This document shows, piece after piece, positions 1-8,660 of a DNA stretch of 57,452 bases (positions within the stretch are counted from its first letter, which is position 1; every line of letters starts with the position of its first letter). A program made the position numbers and the translations under genes. The stretch covers positions 1 to 57,452 of the forward strand of contig NZ_JPXI01000008.1 in the NCBI RefSeq assembly GCF_000740675.1. The letters run 5' to 3'. The DNA is from Massilia sp. BSC265 (lineage in GTDB: Bacteria > Pseudomonadota > Gammaproteobacteria > Burkholderiales > Burkholderiaceae_D). Under the pieces are notes generated by a model. It did not search any database and had not been told where the DNA came from. It saw only the letters and a program-made list of their open reading frames with translations.

Positions 1-183
1 GGCCATGCCGCTGGTCTGGGCTTTCAGGCGGGTGGCGATCTGCAGGCCGGCGGCGTCGTCCATGGCCGAGTTGATGCGGTAGCCGGTCGACAGGCGGGTC
101 ATCGAGGTCGACAGCGAGGACTGGGTACGGCCCAGCGAATTTTGCGCAGAAAGGGTCGCGGCGTTGGTGTGAAGGCTCAGCAT
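1..183 (-). CDS. fliC: Flagellin, N-terminal fragment (cut by window start)
   Basis: First 61 codons of a flagellin read leftwards; the rest lies outside the window. The start codon at 183 follows an AGGAG ribosome site in the antisense of positions 190-196. The peptide begins [14 protein letters not shown] and continues with the coiled-coil D0/D1 region ([20 protein letters not shown]) typical of the flagellin N-terminus. Its DNA and about 100 bases of leader are identical to the next gene (see the repeat entry), so the two genes are tandem paralogues and are probably expressed alike. The flagellin subunit is exported through the flagellar type III apparatus and polymerises as the filament. 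The symbol is generic; the polar or lateral type cannot be told from this fragment. Confidence 0.9.
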   Translation of the reverse strand, partial: MLSLHTNAATLSAQNSLGRTQSSLSTSMTRLSTGYRINSAMDDAAGLQIATRLKAQTSGMA

Positions 184-286
184 GGTGAACTCCTGAATTA
201 AGAATCTGGTGGGAGGTCGCGCTCGTCGCGCTCTCACAAGTACAAGACGACCGTTTCCGCCAGTCGATTAAGTGCCACACGGAAAT
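1..286. repeat. Direct repeat, copy 1: flagellin 5' end plus leader
   Basis: Positions 1-286 match 1211-1496 base for base (offset 1210), covering 183 coding bases and about 103 upstream bases; the first difference is C287 against T1497. The repeat may extend left beyond the window. Confidence 0.93.
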
Positions 287-355
287 CTTTTTAAACTTCG
301 AGATGAGAACCTTGATACCGCGTCGTCCCTTGAGTCATGATGATTTACCAAATGT

Positions 356-383
356 AAAAGGCCAGCCCTTAGAGGCTGGCCTT
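356..383 (-). terminator. Rho-independent terminator of the complete flagellin gene
   Basis: Ten-base arms 358-367 and 374-383 with a six-base loop; read on the minus strand the hairpin ends in a short T run. It lies 36 bases past the flagellin stop and separates the two flagellin genes. Confidence 0.8.
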
Positions 384-418
384 CGATACTGCCGCGGCGG
401 CTAGCCGGGAAGCGAGTA

Positions 419-1393
419 TTACTGCAGCAGCGACATGACCATCGAGGACATGCTGTTGGTCTGCTTGAGCATCGCGGTGCCGGCTTGCATCAGCATCTGC
501 TTGGCGGTCATGTTCGACGATTCGGTGGCGAAGTCAACGTCCAGGATGCGGCCGGTGGCGTTCTTGGTGTTGGTGCTGACGTTGGCCAGGTTGTTGTAGA
601 CGTGATCCAGGCGGTTGGCAGCGGCGCCCAGTGCCGAGCGGACGGTGCTGACGCCTTCGATTGCGGTTTTCAGGCGATCGATATTCAAGTTAGCGTTCTC
701 GGTGCCGGTACGATCGACGCCAGCCGTGCCACCGTGAGCAGTGTTGAACTCTGCTGCCGTGGTCGCCAGAAGTTCCTTGCCGTTCACGTTCACCCTGGTC
801 CAGGTCGAAGCAGTACCTGCGGCGTTGACGTCGATGGCGCCGCCGTCAAACGCTCCCGTTGCGCTGTGGATTGCCTTGTGCATAGCGTTCAGTTCGGCAG
901 TTACATTCAGGTCCATCTGTTCGGTGCTGGCCGAACCGATCTGGAACGACACGGTGGAGGCCAGCTTACCCGACGCGTTGTTGAGCAGCGCGGTGCCGCC
1001 GAAGCTGGTGTTCTTGACGATGTTGGTCAGTTCGTTCGTCAGCGACGTGTATTCGCCCTGCATTGCGGTGCGGTCATCGTCCGACGAAGAGCCGTCGGCT
1101 GCCTGGGTAGCCAGGTCCTTCATGCGGGTCAGGATGTTGGTGACTTCGTTCAGCGCGCCTTCGGCGGTCTGCAGCATCGAGATCGAATTCTGGGTATTGC
1201 GCATTGCCACGGCCATGCCGCTGGTCTGGGCTTTCAGGCGGGTGGCGATCTGCAGGCCGGCGGCGTCGTCCATGGCCGAGTTGATGCGGTAGCCGGTCGA
1301 CAGGCGGGTCATCGAGGTCGACAGCGAGGACTGGGTACGGCCCAGCGAATTTTGCGCAGAAAGGGTCGCGGCGTTGGTGTGAAGGCTCAGCAT
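419..1393 (-). CDS. fliC: Flagellin, complete
   Basis: 324-residue flagellin. The conserved N-terminal D0/D1 region (about 1-140) and C-terminal D1/D0 region (about 240-324, ending SMVMSLLQ) frame a short variable domain (about 150-235), which makes it a compact flagellin without a large outer domain. The start at 1393 was chosen over an upstream in-frame ATG at 1447 because [11 protein letters not shown] is the canonical flagellin beginning and an AGGAG site lies just upstream. It is transcribed leftwards, followed by its own hairpin terminator and then a second copy of the flagellin 5' end. I saw no convincing sigma-28 or sigma-54 promoter in the leader, although both copies share that leader exactly. 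Confidence 0.95.
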   Translation of the reverse strand: MLSLHTNAATLSAQNSLGRTQSSLSTSMTRLSTGYRINSAMDDAAGLQIATRLKAQTSGMAVAMRNTQNSISMLQTAEGALNEVTNILTRMKDLATQAADGSSSDDDRTAMQGEYTSLTNELTNIVKNTSFGGTALLNNASGKLASTVSFQIGSASTEQMDLNVTAELNAMHKAIHSATGAFDGGAIDVNAAGTASTWTRVNVNGKELLATTAAEFNTAHGGTAGVDRTGTENANLNIDRLKTAIEGVSTVRSALGAAANRLDHVYNNLANVSTNTKNATGRILDVDFATESSNMTAKQMLMQAGTAMLKQTNSMSSMVMSLLQ

Positions 1394-1496
1394 GGTGAAC
1401 TCCTGAATTAAGAATCTGGTGGGAGGTCGCGCTCGTCGCGCTCTCACAAGTACAAGACGACCGTTTCCGCCAGTCGATTAAGTGCCACACGGAAAT
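1211..1496. repeat. Direct repeat, copy 2: flagellin 5' end plus leader
   Basis: Second copy of the 286-base identical block seen at 1-286. It spans the first 183 coding bases of the complete flagellin gene and the leader upstream of it. Confidence 0.93.
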
Positions 1497-1618
1497 TTTT
1501 TTAAAGTTCTTTTTGGCTTTTGCGAAAAGTTCATCTCGCGCGCGCTCCCCGAACGGTGCCAGCCGTTTAGCGCTATCATGTCGCCCTCGTTTCGCAACCG
1601 TATATATATAGAAGCCCC

Positions 1619-2626
1619 GTGACCACCGCCACTTCCCCTTACCGCAGCCGCCGTCTCTCGGTCGCCCCCATGATGGACTGGACCGACCGCCACTGCCGCG
1701 TCTTCCACCGCCACATCACCCGCCATACCTGGCTGTATACAGAAATGGTCACCACCGGCGCCCTGGTCTACGGCGACGTCGAGCGCCACCTGCGCTATGA
1801 CGGGGTGGAACACCCGGTCGCCCTGCAGCTGGGCGGCAGCGACCCGGCCGACCTGGCGAAAAGCGCGAAGCTGGGCGAGCAGTGGGGCTACGACGAGATC
1901 AACCTGAACTGCGGCTGCCCGTCCGAGCGGGTGCAGAAGGGCGCCTTCGGCGCCTGCCTGATGGGAGAGCCGCAACTGGTGGCCGATTGCGTCAAGGCGA
2001 TGCGCGACGCGGTCTCGATCGACGTCACGGTCAAGCACCGGATCGGCATCGACTACAACGAGGAATACGGGTTCGTGCGCGACTTCATCGGTACCATTGC
2101 CGACGCCGGTTGCAAGACCTTCATCGTTCATGCCCGCAATGCCGTGCTGAAGGGCCTGTCGCCGAAAGAGAACCGCGAGATCCCGCCGCTGCGCTACGAA
2201 GTGGCCTACCAGCTCAAGCGCGAATTCCCGGAACTGGAAATCATCATCAACGGCGGCATCAAGACCGACGAGGAGATTGCCCTGCACCTGCAGCACGTGG
2301 ACGGGGTCATGCTGGGGCGCGAGGCCTACCACAACCCTTGGGTGATGGCGAACTGGGACCGCCGGTTCTACGGCGACGCCGACGCCCCGCTGAAAACCCG
2401 GGTGCAGGTACTGGAAGCCATGGTGCCTTATATTGGCGAGCAGTTGCGCCTGTACGGCCAGCACGGGCTAAAGCTGAACAGCATCACGCGGCATATGCTC
2501 GGCATCATGAGCGGCTTGCCTGGCGCGCGCGCCTTCCGCCAGTTGCTCTCCGATCCGAAGATGCTGGCGGGTGCCGATCCGGCCCTGCTGCTGCAGGCGG
2601 CGGCACGGATGCCGGTCGCGGCCTGA
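1619..2626 (+). CDS. dusA: tRNA-dihydrouridine synthase A
   Basis: 335-residue flavoenzyme that reduces uridines in the tRNA D-loop (positions 20/20a for the DusA subgroup) using FMN and NADPH. Visible motifs are SVAPMMDWTDRHCR near the N-terminus, the catalytic cysteine in NLNCGCPSERVQKGAFGA (about Cys100), VKHRIGID, and HARNAVLKGLSPKENR, the last being characteristic of DusA rather than DusB or DusC. A C-terminal helical tRNA-binding domain follows the TIM barrel. The start is GTG at 1619; the only nearby ATG (1578) is out of frame, and no strong ribosome site is visible. A (TA)5 run at 1601-1610 just upstream could form part of a promoter. The gene stands alone, divergent from flagellin, and is closed by a good terminator. 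Confidence 0.95.
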   Translation: MTTATSPYRSRRLSVAPMMDWTDRHCRVFHRHITRHTWLYTEMVTTGALVYGDVERHLRYDGVEHPVALQLGGSDPADLAKSAKLGEQWGYDEINLNCGCPSERVQKGAFGACLMGEPQLVADCVKAMRDAVSIDVTVKHRIGIDYNEEYGFVRDFIGTIADAGCKTFIVHARNAVLKGLSPKENREIPPLRYEVAYQLKREFPELEIIINGGIKTDEEIALHLQHVDGVMLGREAYHNPWVMANWDRRFYGDADAPLKTRVQVLEAMVPYIGEQLRLYGQHGLKLNSITRHMLGIMSGLPGARAFRQLLSDPKMLAGADPALLLQAAARMPVAA

Positions 2627-2646
2627 ACCGCGCTTCTCCTCTCTCC

Positions 2647-2672
2647 AAAGGCGTACTCGGTACGCCTTTTTT
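2647..2672 (+). terminator. Terminator after dusA
   Basis: Ten-base perfect arms 2647-2656 and 2660-2669 around a TCG loop, followed by T residues. It lies 20 bases after the dusA stop. Confidence 0.88.
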
Positions 2673-2970
2673 GTTTCCTGTCGGCAAAATGACACAATTT
2701 GCCGCACAATTTGTATAGTCAGCCTAGCCAATGCTTGCCGTGCGGCAAGTCTGCACGCATAATTTCATTCGCTCCCTACAGGTTAATGAACATCAACTCT
2801 GTTGTTGAGCTGAAACAGTTCGGATGCCTGTGTCAATTTCACATTTCCGCGTGGAATTTTTGATTTATCCTGTCAGAATTCCGTAAGCATGTGACTGCTT
2901 ATGACACGCGTCGCACGGCGCAAGGACCCGGGCGAATTTCGATCAATAAATACAGGGATGAACAGTAAAA
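2673..2970. other. Non-coding leader of the first chemoreceptor gene
   Basis: About 300 bases with clearly lower G+C than the flanking genes and no credible ORF. It must hold the promoter of the chemoreceptor gene, but I found no site matching a sigma-70 or sigma-28 consensus well enough to call. A CAGGGATGAACAG stretch 10-20 bases before the start may serve as ribosome site. Confidence 0.5.
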
Positions 2971-4782
2971 ATGGCTTTTTTGAATAACTTGAAGGTCGGT
3001 ACCCGCCTGGCGCTCGGTTTCGCACTGGTGCTAGTGCTGCTGATCGCCGTGACCGTGGTCGGCATCCTGCGCATGGCGCAGATCCAGGACCGTCTCGACA
3101 AGGTGGTCAGCGTGAGCAATGTCTCGACCAGCCTGGTCATCGAGATGCGCAACAACGTCAGCGACCGCGTCGCCTCGCTGCGCGTCCTGACGCTGATGAC
3201 CGACCCGGCCGACATGGAACCGGAAATGGTCAAGTTCAAGGAGCAGACCCGCAAGTACGAAGAAGCCCAGAAAAAACTGTCGGCGCTGTTCGCAGCCCAC
3301 GCCACCGACAAGGAAAAAGCCCTGCTGGCCCAGATCAAGCAGTTCGAAGGCGAAGCCATGCCCGCCATTGCCAGGGCCTCGGAACTCTACCTGGCCAACA
3401 ACGCCATGGACGCCACCCGCGTCATGATCCGCGAGGTGCGCCCGGTGCAGAAGAAGTGGACCGAAGCGCTGGACCAGCTGGCCGCCCTGGAAGAGAAGCA
3501 GAACGCCCAGAGCAAGACCGATGCCCAGGCGGAATTCGAAAACGCCCGTAACTTCATGATCATCATGCTGGTCGCCGCCGTCGCCATGGGCGTGGCGGCA
3601 GCCTGGGTGATCTCGCGCAGCCTGCGCAAGCAGCTGGGCGGCGAGCCGGCCTACACCGCCAAGATCGCCGCCAGCATCGCCCACGGCGACCTGGCCGTGG
3701 CGATCGAGACCGAAGACTCGGACCGCGGCAGCCTGCTGGTGGAAATGAAGGAAATGCGCAACAGCCTGGTCGGCATCGTCGAGCAGGTGCGCCGCGGCAC
3801 CGAAACCATCGGCACCGCCTCGCGTGAAATCGCAGCCGGCAACATCGACCTGTCCTCGCGTACCGAACTGCAGGCCAGCTCACTGGAAAAGACCGCCTCG
3901 GCGATGGAAGAACTGACCTCGACCGTCAAGCAGAACGCCGACAACGCCCGTGAGGCCAATGCCCTGGCCGCGACCGCGTCGGAAGTGGCCCGCAAGGGTG
4001 GCGAAGTGGTGTCGCAAGTGGTCGGCACCATGGGCGAGATCAACAGCTCGGCCAGCAAGATCTCGGACATCATCGGCGTCATCGACGGCATCGCCTTCCA
4101 GACCAACATCCTGGCGCTGAACGCTGCGGTCGAAGCGGCACGTGCCGGCGAACAGGGCCGCGGCTTCGCGGTGGTGGCATCGGAAGTGCGTAACCTGGCG
4201 CAGCGTTCGGCGGCGGCGGCAAAGGAAATCAAGACCCTGATCGGCGACTCCGTCGAGAAGGTCGAGCGCGGCAGCAAGCTGGTCGGCCAGGCCGGCGTGA
4301 CGATGGATGAAGTGGTGGCGAGCGTCAAGCGCGTGACCGACATCATGAGCGACATCGCCAACGCCAGCGCCGAGCAGAGCGCCGGCATCGAACAGGTCAA
4401 CCTGTCGATCATCGAGATGGACAGCATGACCCAGCAGAACGCTGCCCTGGTGGAAGAGGCTGCTGCCGCCGCGCAGAGCCTGCAGGACCAGGCAAGCGAA
4501 CTGGCCCGCGTCGTCAGCATCTTCAAGCTGAGCGAGGGCGAGCAGTACCAGGCCGAGGCGCACGCCGCCCCGGCCGCCAGCACCGCGGTCGTGGTGCGCC
4601 CGGCCGCCGCCAAGCGTCCGGCTCCGGCCCTGAAGAAGCCCGCCGTGAAGAAGCCTGCCGCATCGGCAACGGCGGCGTCGAAGCCGGCACCGGCTGCCGC
4701 GCAGGATGAAGCACCGGCCGCACCGGCTGCCAAGGCAAAGAAGGCCGCCACCGTCGCCAGCGACGAGTGGGAAGAATTCTAA
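2971..4782 (+). CDS. Methyl-accepting chemotaxis protein with tethering pentapeptide
   Basis: 603-residue transmembrane chemoreceptor. TM1 is at about 11-32, a helical periplasmic sensor (four-helix-bundle type) spans about 33-190, TM2 is at about 195-214, and a HAMP linker is followed by the cytoplasmic signalling hairpin. The tip [20 protein letters not shown] lies in the highly conserved CheA/CheW-contacting region. After the hairpin comes a roughly 70-residue Ala/Pro/Lys-rich flexible linker ending in DEWEEF, matching the xWxxF pentapeptide that docks CheR and CheB. It should therefore be a high-abundance-type receptor able to recruit adaptation enzymes. The ligand is unknown. The next gene, a small exported protein, begins 78 bases downstream and may be co-transcribed. 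Confidence 0.93.
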   Translation: MAFLNNLKVGTRLALGFALVLVLLIAVTVVGILRMAQIQDRLDKVVSVSNVSTSLVIEMRNNVSDRVASLRVLTLMTDPADMEPEMVKFKEQTRKYEEAQKKLSALFAAHATDKEKALLAQIKQFEGEAMPAIARASELYLANNAMDATRVMIREVRPVQKKWTEALDQLAALEEKQNAQSKTDAQAEFENARNFMIIMLVAAVAMGVAAAWVISRSLRKQLGGEPAYTAKIAASIAHGDLAVAIETEDSDRGSLLVEMKEMRNSLVGIVEQVRRGTETIGTASREIAAGNIDLSSRTELQASSLEKTASAMEELTSTVKQNADNAREANALAATASEVARKGGEVVSQVVGTMGEINSSASKISDIIGVIDGIAFQTNILALNAAVEAARAGEQGRGFAVVASEVRNLAQRSAAAAKEIKTLIGDSVEKVERGSKLVGQAGVTMDEVVASVKRVTDIMSDIANASAEQSAGIEQVNLSIIEMDSMTQQNAALVEEAAAAAQSLQDQASELARVVSIFKLSEGEQYQAEAHAAPAASTAVVVRPAAAKRPAPALKKPAVKKPAASATAASKPAPAAAQDEAPAAPAAKAKKAATVASDEWEEF

Positions 4783-4859
4783 GAAAGAAGAAGTGCCGGT
4801 CTGCGGGCCGGCAAGCAGGTGAGACTGCAACCTTGAACAATAACCTTATAGGGGAAACC

Positions 4860-5204
4860 ATGAAAAACCTGACCGTGAAACTGATCGCTGCAATGACCCT
4901 CGCCACCGCCGCCGGCGCCAGCTTCGCTGCCGAAGTGCCGGCATCGTTCGACCCGAAGAAGTGCGCGGTCGAATACCCGAAGGCATCGCTGATGAACGAA
5001 GAGCAGGGCACTACCTCGGCTTCGTTCCTGGTCAACGCGGACGGTACCGTGGCCGAGTCGAAGCTGGAGAAGTCGAGCGGCTTCAAGAACCTGGACAAGG
5101 CAGCCCTGAAAGGCCTGTCGTCGTGCAAGTTCAAGCCGGGCACCAAGGATGGCGCACCGGCCCAGACCTGGACCAAGGTCGACTACGCCTGGAAGCTGGA
5201 CTAA
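4860..5204 (+). CDS. Small periplasmic TonB C-terminal-domain-like protein
   Basis: 114 residues: a signal peptide (about 1-23, ending GASFAA) and one domain resembling the TonB C-terminal fold, with SASFLVNADGTVAESKLEKS and a following FKNLDKAALKGLSSCKFKPG. Two cysteines (in KKCAVEYP and LSSCKF) could form a disulfide. It has no membrane anchor or proline-rich spacer, so it cannot be a full TonB; family members of this kind are usually annotated as energy transducer TonB family proteins of unknown role. The start at 4860 has an AGGGGAAACC ribosome site; an in-frame ATG at 4767 would overlap the receptor gene and destroy the signal peptide. It is followed by a terminator and possibly shares a transcript with the receptor upstream. 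Confidence 0.82.
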   Translation: MKNLTVKLIAAMTLATAAGASFAAEVPASFDPKKCAVEYPKASLMNEEQGTTSASFLVNADGTVAESKLEKSSGFKNLDKAALKGLSSCKFKPGTKDGAPAQTWTKVDYAWKLD

Positions 5205-5227
5205 TCAGGCTGTCGTCCCACCCAGAG

Positions 5228-5258
5228 CAGCCGGCCTCGCGCCGGCTGTTTTGTTTTC
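5228..5258 (+). terminator. Terminator after the TonB-like gene
   Basis: Eight-base G+C arms 5228-5235 and 5241-5248 with a five-base loop, then a T-rich tail. Confidence 0.82.
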
Positions 5259-5375
5259 CCCCTTGGTTACATTTTCATAGCAGCATGTTTCGAGTGTAAG
5301 AACTTCTTTCATTTCTCTCCTGTGCGGTCGAGGCTGGCTATAGTGCTTCCAACACCAACCGAAAGGAGAAGTACC

Positions 5376-5777
5376 ATGAAAGCGATTCTTGCCGCTACCG
5401 CAGCTGTCCTGATCAGTGCCGCAGCCTTCGCGCCGGTCCAGGCCCAGGCCCAGGGACGCACCGAAGTGATCGTGGTGCACAAGGCGCCGCCGCCGCCGCG
5501 CCACGAGTCGATCCCCGCCGCCCGCCGCGGCTACGAATGGGTGCCCGGCTACTGGAACTGGAACGGCCGCCGCTACGTGTGGGAACACGGCCACTACGAG
5601 CGGGTGCGTGCCGGCTACGTCTACCAGCAGCCGATGTGGCGCCAGGACCGTAACGGCTGGTACATGGACCGCGGCGGCTGGGTCCGCGACAGCCACCGCA
5701 TGGCGCGGCGCGACCGTGACGGCGACGGCGTCCCGAACCGCTACGACGCCCGCCCGCACAACCCGTACCGCTATTGA
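5376..5777 (+). CDS. Exported Trp/Tyr-rich (YXWXGXW-type) protein
   Basis: 133 residues with a clear signal peptide (cleavage near VQAQAQ, about residue 25). The mature part has aromatic repeats of the YXWXGXW family ([22 protein letters not shown] and a second, weaker array), typical of small envelope or outer-membrane-associated proteins of unknown function. The C-terminus carries [15 protein letters not shown], a DxDxDGxxxxxD stretch like thrombospondin type-3 calcium-binding repeats. The start at 5376 is set by an AAAGGAGAA site and the signal peptide; longer in-frame starts lack both. A terminator follows directly. Confidence 0.85.
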   Translation: MKAILAATAAVLISAAAFAPVQAQAQGRTEVIVVHKAPPPPRHESIPAARRGYEWVPGYWNWNGRRYVWEHGHYERVRAGYVYQQPMWRQDRNGWYMDRGGWVRDSHRMARRDRDGDGVPNRYDARPHNPYRY

Positions 5778-5797
5778 TCGCATCGGTTGAACACGAC

Positions 5798-5823
5798 ACC
5801 GCCTGCACCGCAGGCGGTTTTTT
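5798..5823 (+). terminator. Terminator between convergent genes
   Basis: Eight-base arms CCGCCTGC (5799-5806) and GCAGGCGG (5810-5817) with an ACC loop and a T run. It closes the YXWXGXW gene and touches the stop codon of the opposing diguanylate cyclase gene. Confidence 0.85.
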
Positions 5824-7418
5824 CATATGGAGAACTCGGGCGGCGGCGCCATGCCGGTATTGCCGAGATCGGTCGAGACGCGGTTGCGACCCTCGGCCTT
5901 GGCGCGGTAGAGAAGGGCGTCGGCCCGTTGGACCAGGGCTTCCGGATCGTCGTTGTCGCCGGCTGCGGCGTGGAAGGTGCAGGTGCCGGCACTGACGGTC
6001 ACGATCCCGGGCGGATTGTCGGCATGCGCGATGCCGAGTTCCATGATGGTCAGGCGCAGGCGCTCGGCGAGGTAGCGGGCGCCGACCTGGCCGGTCGCGG
6101 GCAGGACGATCGCGAACTCCTCGCCGCCATAGCGGGCCGCCAGATCGGTCGGCCGGGCCAGGCCGCCGCGCAGCGCCGCCGCCACCTGGCGCAGGCAATC
6201 GTCGCCGGCGACGTGGCCGTAACGGTCGTTGTACGGCTTGAAGAAATCCACATCCAGCAGCACCAGCGACAGCGGCGCCCCGTTGCGCCGGGCGCGCTTG
6301 AGTTCGAGGCGCAGCGTCTCCTCGAAATGGCGGCGGTTGGCAAGGCCGGTCAGGGCGTCGCGGGTGGCCAGCACCGTCAGCTCCTGGTTGCGCTGCTGCA
6401 GGTGCTCCTCCGCGATGCGCAGCTCGGCCTCGAGCTGGTCGCGGATCATGATCTGGCGCACCAGGCGTGCGCCGACGCCGGCCAGCAGCAGCACCACCAG
6501 CACGGTAGCGCCGGACATGAAGAGGGTCGACTGGTTCCACTCGGCCAGGATCTCCTTCTTGGATTGCGCGGTCGCGACGATCAGGGGCAAGCCGCCCAGG
6601 TGGCGGTAGCTGTAAAGGCGCACGACGCCGTCGACGCGCGAGCGCAGCATCGCAGTGCCGACCGGGCCGCTCGATTTGTACATCTGGTAGACCGGGCCGG
6701 CAGCGACACTGGTGCCGATCAGCTTGTCGTTGAAGGGCCGCCGGTAGATCAGGGTGCCGTCATCGTGCGCCAGCAGCACCACGCCTTCCGTGCCGACGTC
6801 GAAGCTCTCGTACAGTTCGGCGAAGAAGGCGATCTGGACGGTGCCGAGCGCCACACCGGCAAAGCTGCCGTCGGGATTGTCGAGCCGGCGCGACACCGGC
6901 AGGATCCAGACACCGCTCGACCGGCTGCGGATCGGCTTGCCGATGTAGGTGTTGCGGCTGCGGTGGTTCAGGTGGTACTGGAAGTACTCGCGGTCGGCAT
7001 TGTTGCCGGCGATCGGACGCTCGATCGACGACACCAGCCAGCTGCCGTCGGCGCCGTAGACGAACAAGCCGTGCAGCTCCTTCACCTGCAGCACCATGTT
7101 GCGCATGTGCGTGCGCAGGCGGTCCGACGACGCCGGCGACATGCCGTCATGCTCGACCCGCTCGACCACGCTCGCCAGCACCGTGTCGACGATCCGCACC
7201 GTGCTCTCGGCCTGGGCCGCCAGGGCATTGGCCATGTTCGACGTCGCGGCCGCATGCTCGGCCAGGCGGCTCTGGCGCGCGCTCCAGGCGCTCCAGGCCT
7301 GGGCCGCGACCAGCAGCACGCAGAACAGCAGCAGCACGCGGATCGCATACCTGACCGCCGGGCGCTTCTTGGCCGTCAGGCTGGTGATGGGTGTGGAAGC
7401 GGGGTGCTGTAGGGTCAT
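5823..7418 (-). CDS. Membrane-bound diguanylate cyclase with periplasmic Cache sensor
   Basis: 531 residues from the ATG at 7418. TM1 is at about 24-43, a dCache-like periplasmic sensor covers about 45-295, TM2 is at about 299-318, a short coiled coil follows, and then the GGDEF domain. The active site reads RYGGEEF (about 431-435), so cyclic di-GMP synthesis is expected, and the inhibitory I-site RPTD sits exactly five residues before it, indicating product feedback. The start is uncertain: the frame stays open far upstream, through the tRNA-His gene, which cannot be coding. The plausible starts are 7418 and 7472, and between them lies a run of 11 C (plus strand G 7441-7451). Neither has a strong ribosome site. 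Confidence 0.9.
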   Translation of the reverse strand: MTLQHPASTPITSLTAKKRPAVRYAIRVLLLFCVLLVAAQAWSAWSARQSRLAEHAAATSNMANALAAQAESTVRIVDTVLASVVERVEHDGMSPASSDRLRTHMRNMVLQVKELHGLFVYGADGSWLVSSIERPIAGNNADREYFQYHLNHRSRNTYIGKPIRSRSSGVWILPVSRRLDNPDGSFAGVALGTVQIAFFAELYESFDVGTEGVVLLAHDDGTLIYRRPFNDKLIGTSVAAGPVYQMYKSSGPVGTAMLRSRVDGVVRLYSYRHLGGLPLIVATAQSKKEILAEWNQSTLFMSGATVLVVLLLAGVGARLVRQIMIRDQLEAELRIAEEHLQQRNQELTVLATRDALTGLANRRHFEETLRLELKRARRNGAPLSLVLLDVDFFKPYNDRYGHVAGDDCLRQVAAALRGGLARPTDLAARYGGEEFAIVLPATGQVGARYLAERLRLTIMELGIAHADNPPGIVTVSAGTCTFHAAAGDNDDPEALVQRADALLYRAKAEGRNRVSTDLGNTGMAPPPEFSI

Positions 7419-7440
7419 CAGGGACGCCACGGACGTGACA

Positions 7441-7451
7441 GGGGGGGGGGG
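7441..7451. repeat. G11/C11 homopolymer tract
   Basis: Eleven consecutive G on the plus strand, 22 bases upstream of the 7418 start of the diguanylate cyclase and inside the reading frame if translation starts at 7472. Tracts of this length are prone to slippage. Confidence 0.9.
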
Positions 7452-7505
7452 CAGAACTTCGAGGATACCCATGGCACATGGAAAAGTCGAGGCGAGCGCC
7501 CGTAA

Positions 7506-7536
7506 AGCAAAAAGCCCAGTCCGAAGACTGGGCTTT
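7506..7536 (-). terminator. Terminator of tRNA-His
   Basis: Perfect ten-base arms 7511-7520 and 7527-7536 with a six-base loop; on the minus strand followed by TTTTT. It lies 13 bases past the tRNA-His 3' end. Confidence 0.88.
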
Positions 7537-7548
7537 CGCTTGAATTCT

Positions 7549-7625
7549 TGGGGTGGCTGATGGGACTCGAACCCACGACAACAGGAATCACAATCCTGGA
7601 CTCTACCAACTGAGCTACAGCCACC
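7549..7625 (-). tRNA. tRNA-His (GTG)
   Basis: 77 bases including the encoded CCA and the extra 5' G(-1) diagnostic of tRNA-His, which faces the discriminator C. The acceptor stem GTGGCTG pairs with CAGCCAC; the D-loop TAGCTCAGTTGGTAGA and the T-loop GGTTCGA are standard; the anticodon loop TTGTGAT gives GTG. Encoded on the minus strand between murI and the diguanylate cyclase gene with its own promoter and terminator. Confidence 0.97.
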
Positions 7626-7667
7626 ACTGTCTTGCTGCATGTCTCGCTGTTTCCGAGACAGAACAAG

Positions 7668-7696
7668 ATTATACAAAGCGCTTCCCGAACTGGCAA
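7668..7696 (-). promoter_or_regulatory. Sigma-70 promoter of tRNA-His
   Basis: On the minus strand TTGCCA (7691-7696), 17-base spacer, then a perfect TATAAT (7668-7673), 43 bases before the mature tRNA 5' end. The -10 to tRNA interval contains an inverted repeat GTCTCG/CGAGAC (about 7641-7658). Confidence 0.8.
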
Positions 7697-7698
7697 GT

Positions 7699-8565
<867 letters not shown>

Positions 8566-8589
8566 ATTGGCGGCGCGAGCGTCGGTTGA

Positions 8590-8646
8590 GCGGGTGGGTG
8601 GGGTAATTGGGGCCAGTGGCCCCAATTACGAGCCGCCCACCCTACG
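8590..8646. repeat. Palindromic intergenic repeat (REP-like), degenerate copy
   Basis: Core is a perfect 27-base palindrome, 13-base arms 8603-8615 and 8617-8629 around G8616. Flanks are G+C-rich: GGGTGGGTGG on the left, and CCGCCCACCCTACG on the right, the complement of CGTAGGGTGGG. The same architecture and a closely related palindrome recur at 46126-46254, so this is one copy of a dispersed element. It separates fumarase from murI. Confidence 0.75.
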
Positions 8647-8660
8647 GAGATGCGGCGAGT

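Noticed and set aside
485..1411. 308-codon open frame antisense to the complete flagellin gene
   Set aside because: Shadow of the flagellin gene in G+C-rich DNA; low-complexity product and no ribosome site.
1394..1500. Sigma-54 or sigma-28 promoter ahead of the flagellin genes (TGGCAC ... TGGC on the minus strand)
   Set aside because: GG-to-GC spacing is 14 bases rather than 10, and no sigma-28 TAAA/GCCGATAA pair fits.
5787..7412. 541-codon open frame opposite the diguanylate cyclase
   Set aside because: Product is Ala/Arg/Gln/His-rich without domains, typical of an antisense shadow; the minus-strand frame has full GGDEF and sensor domains.
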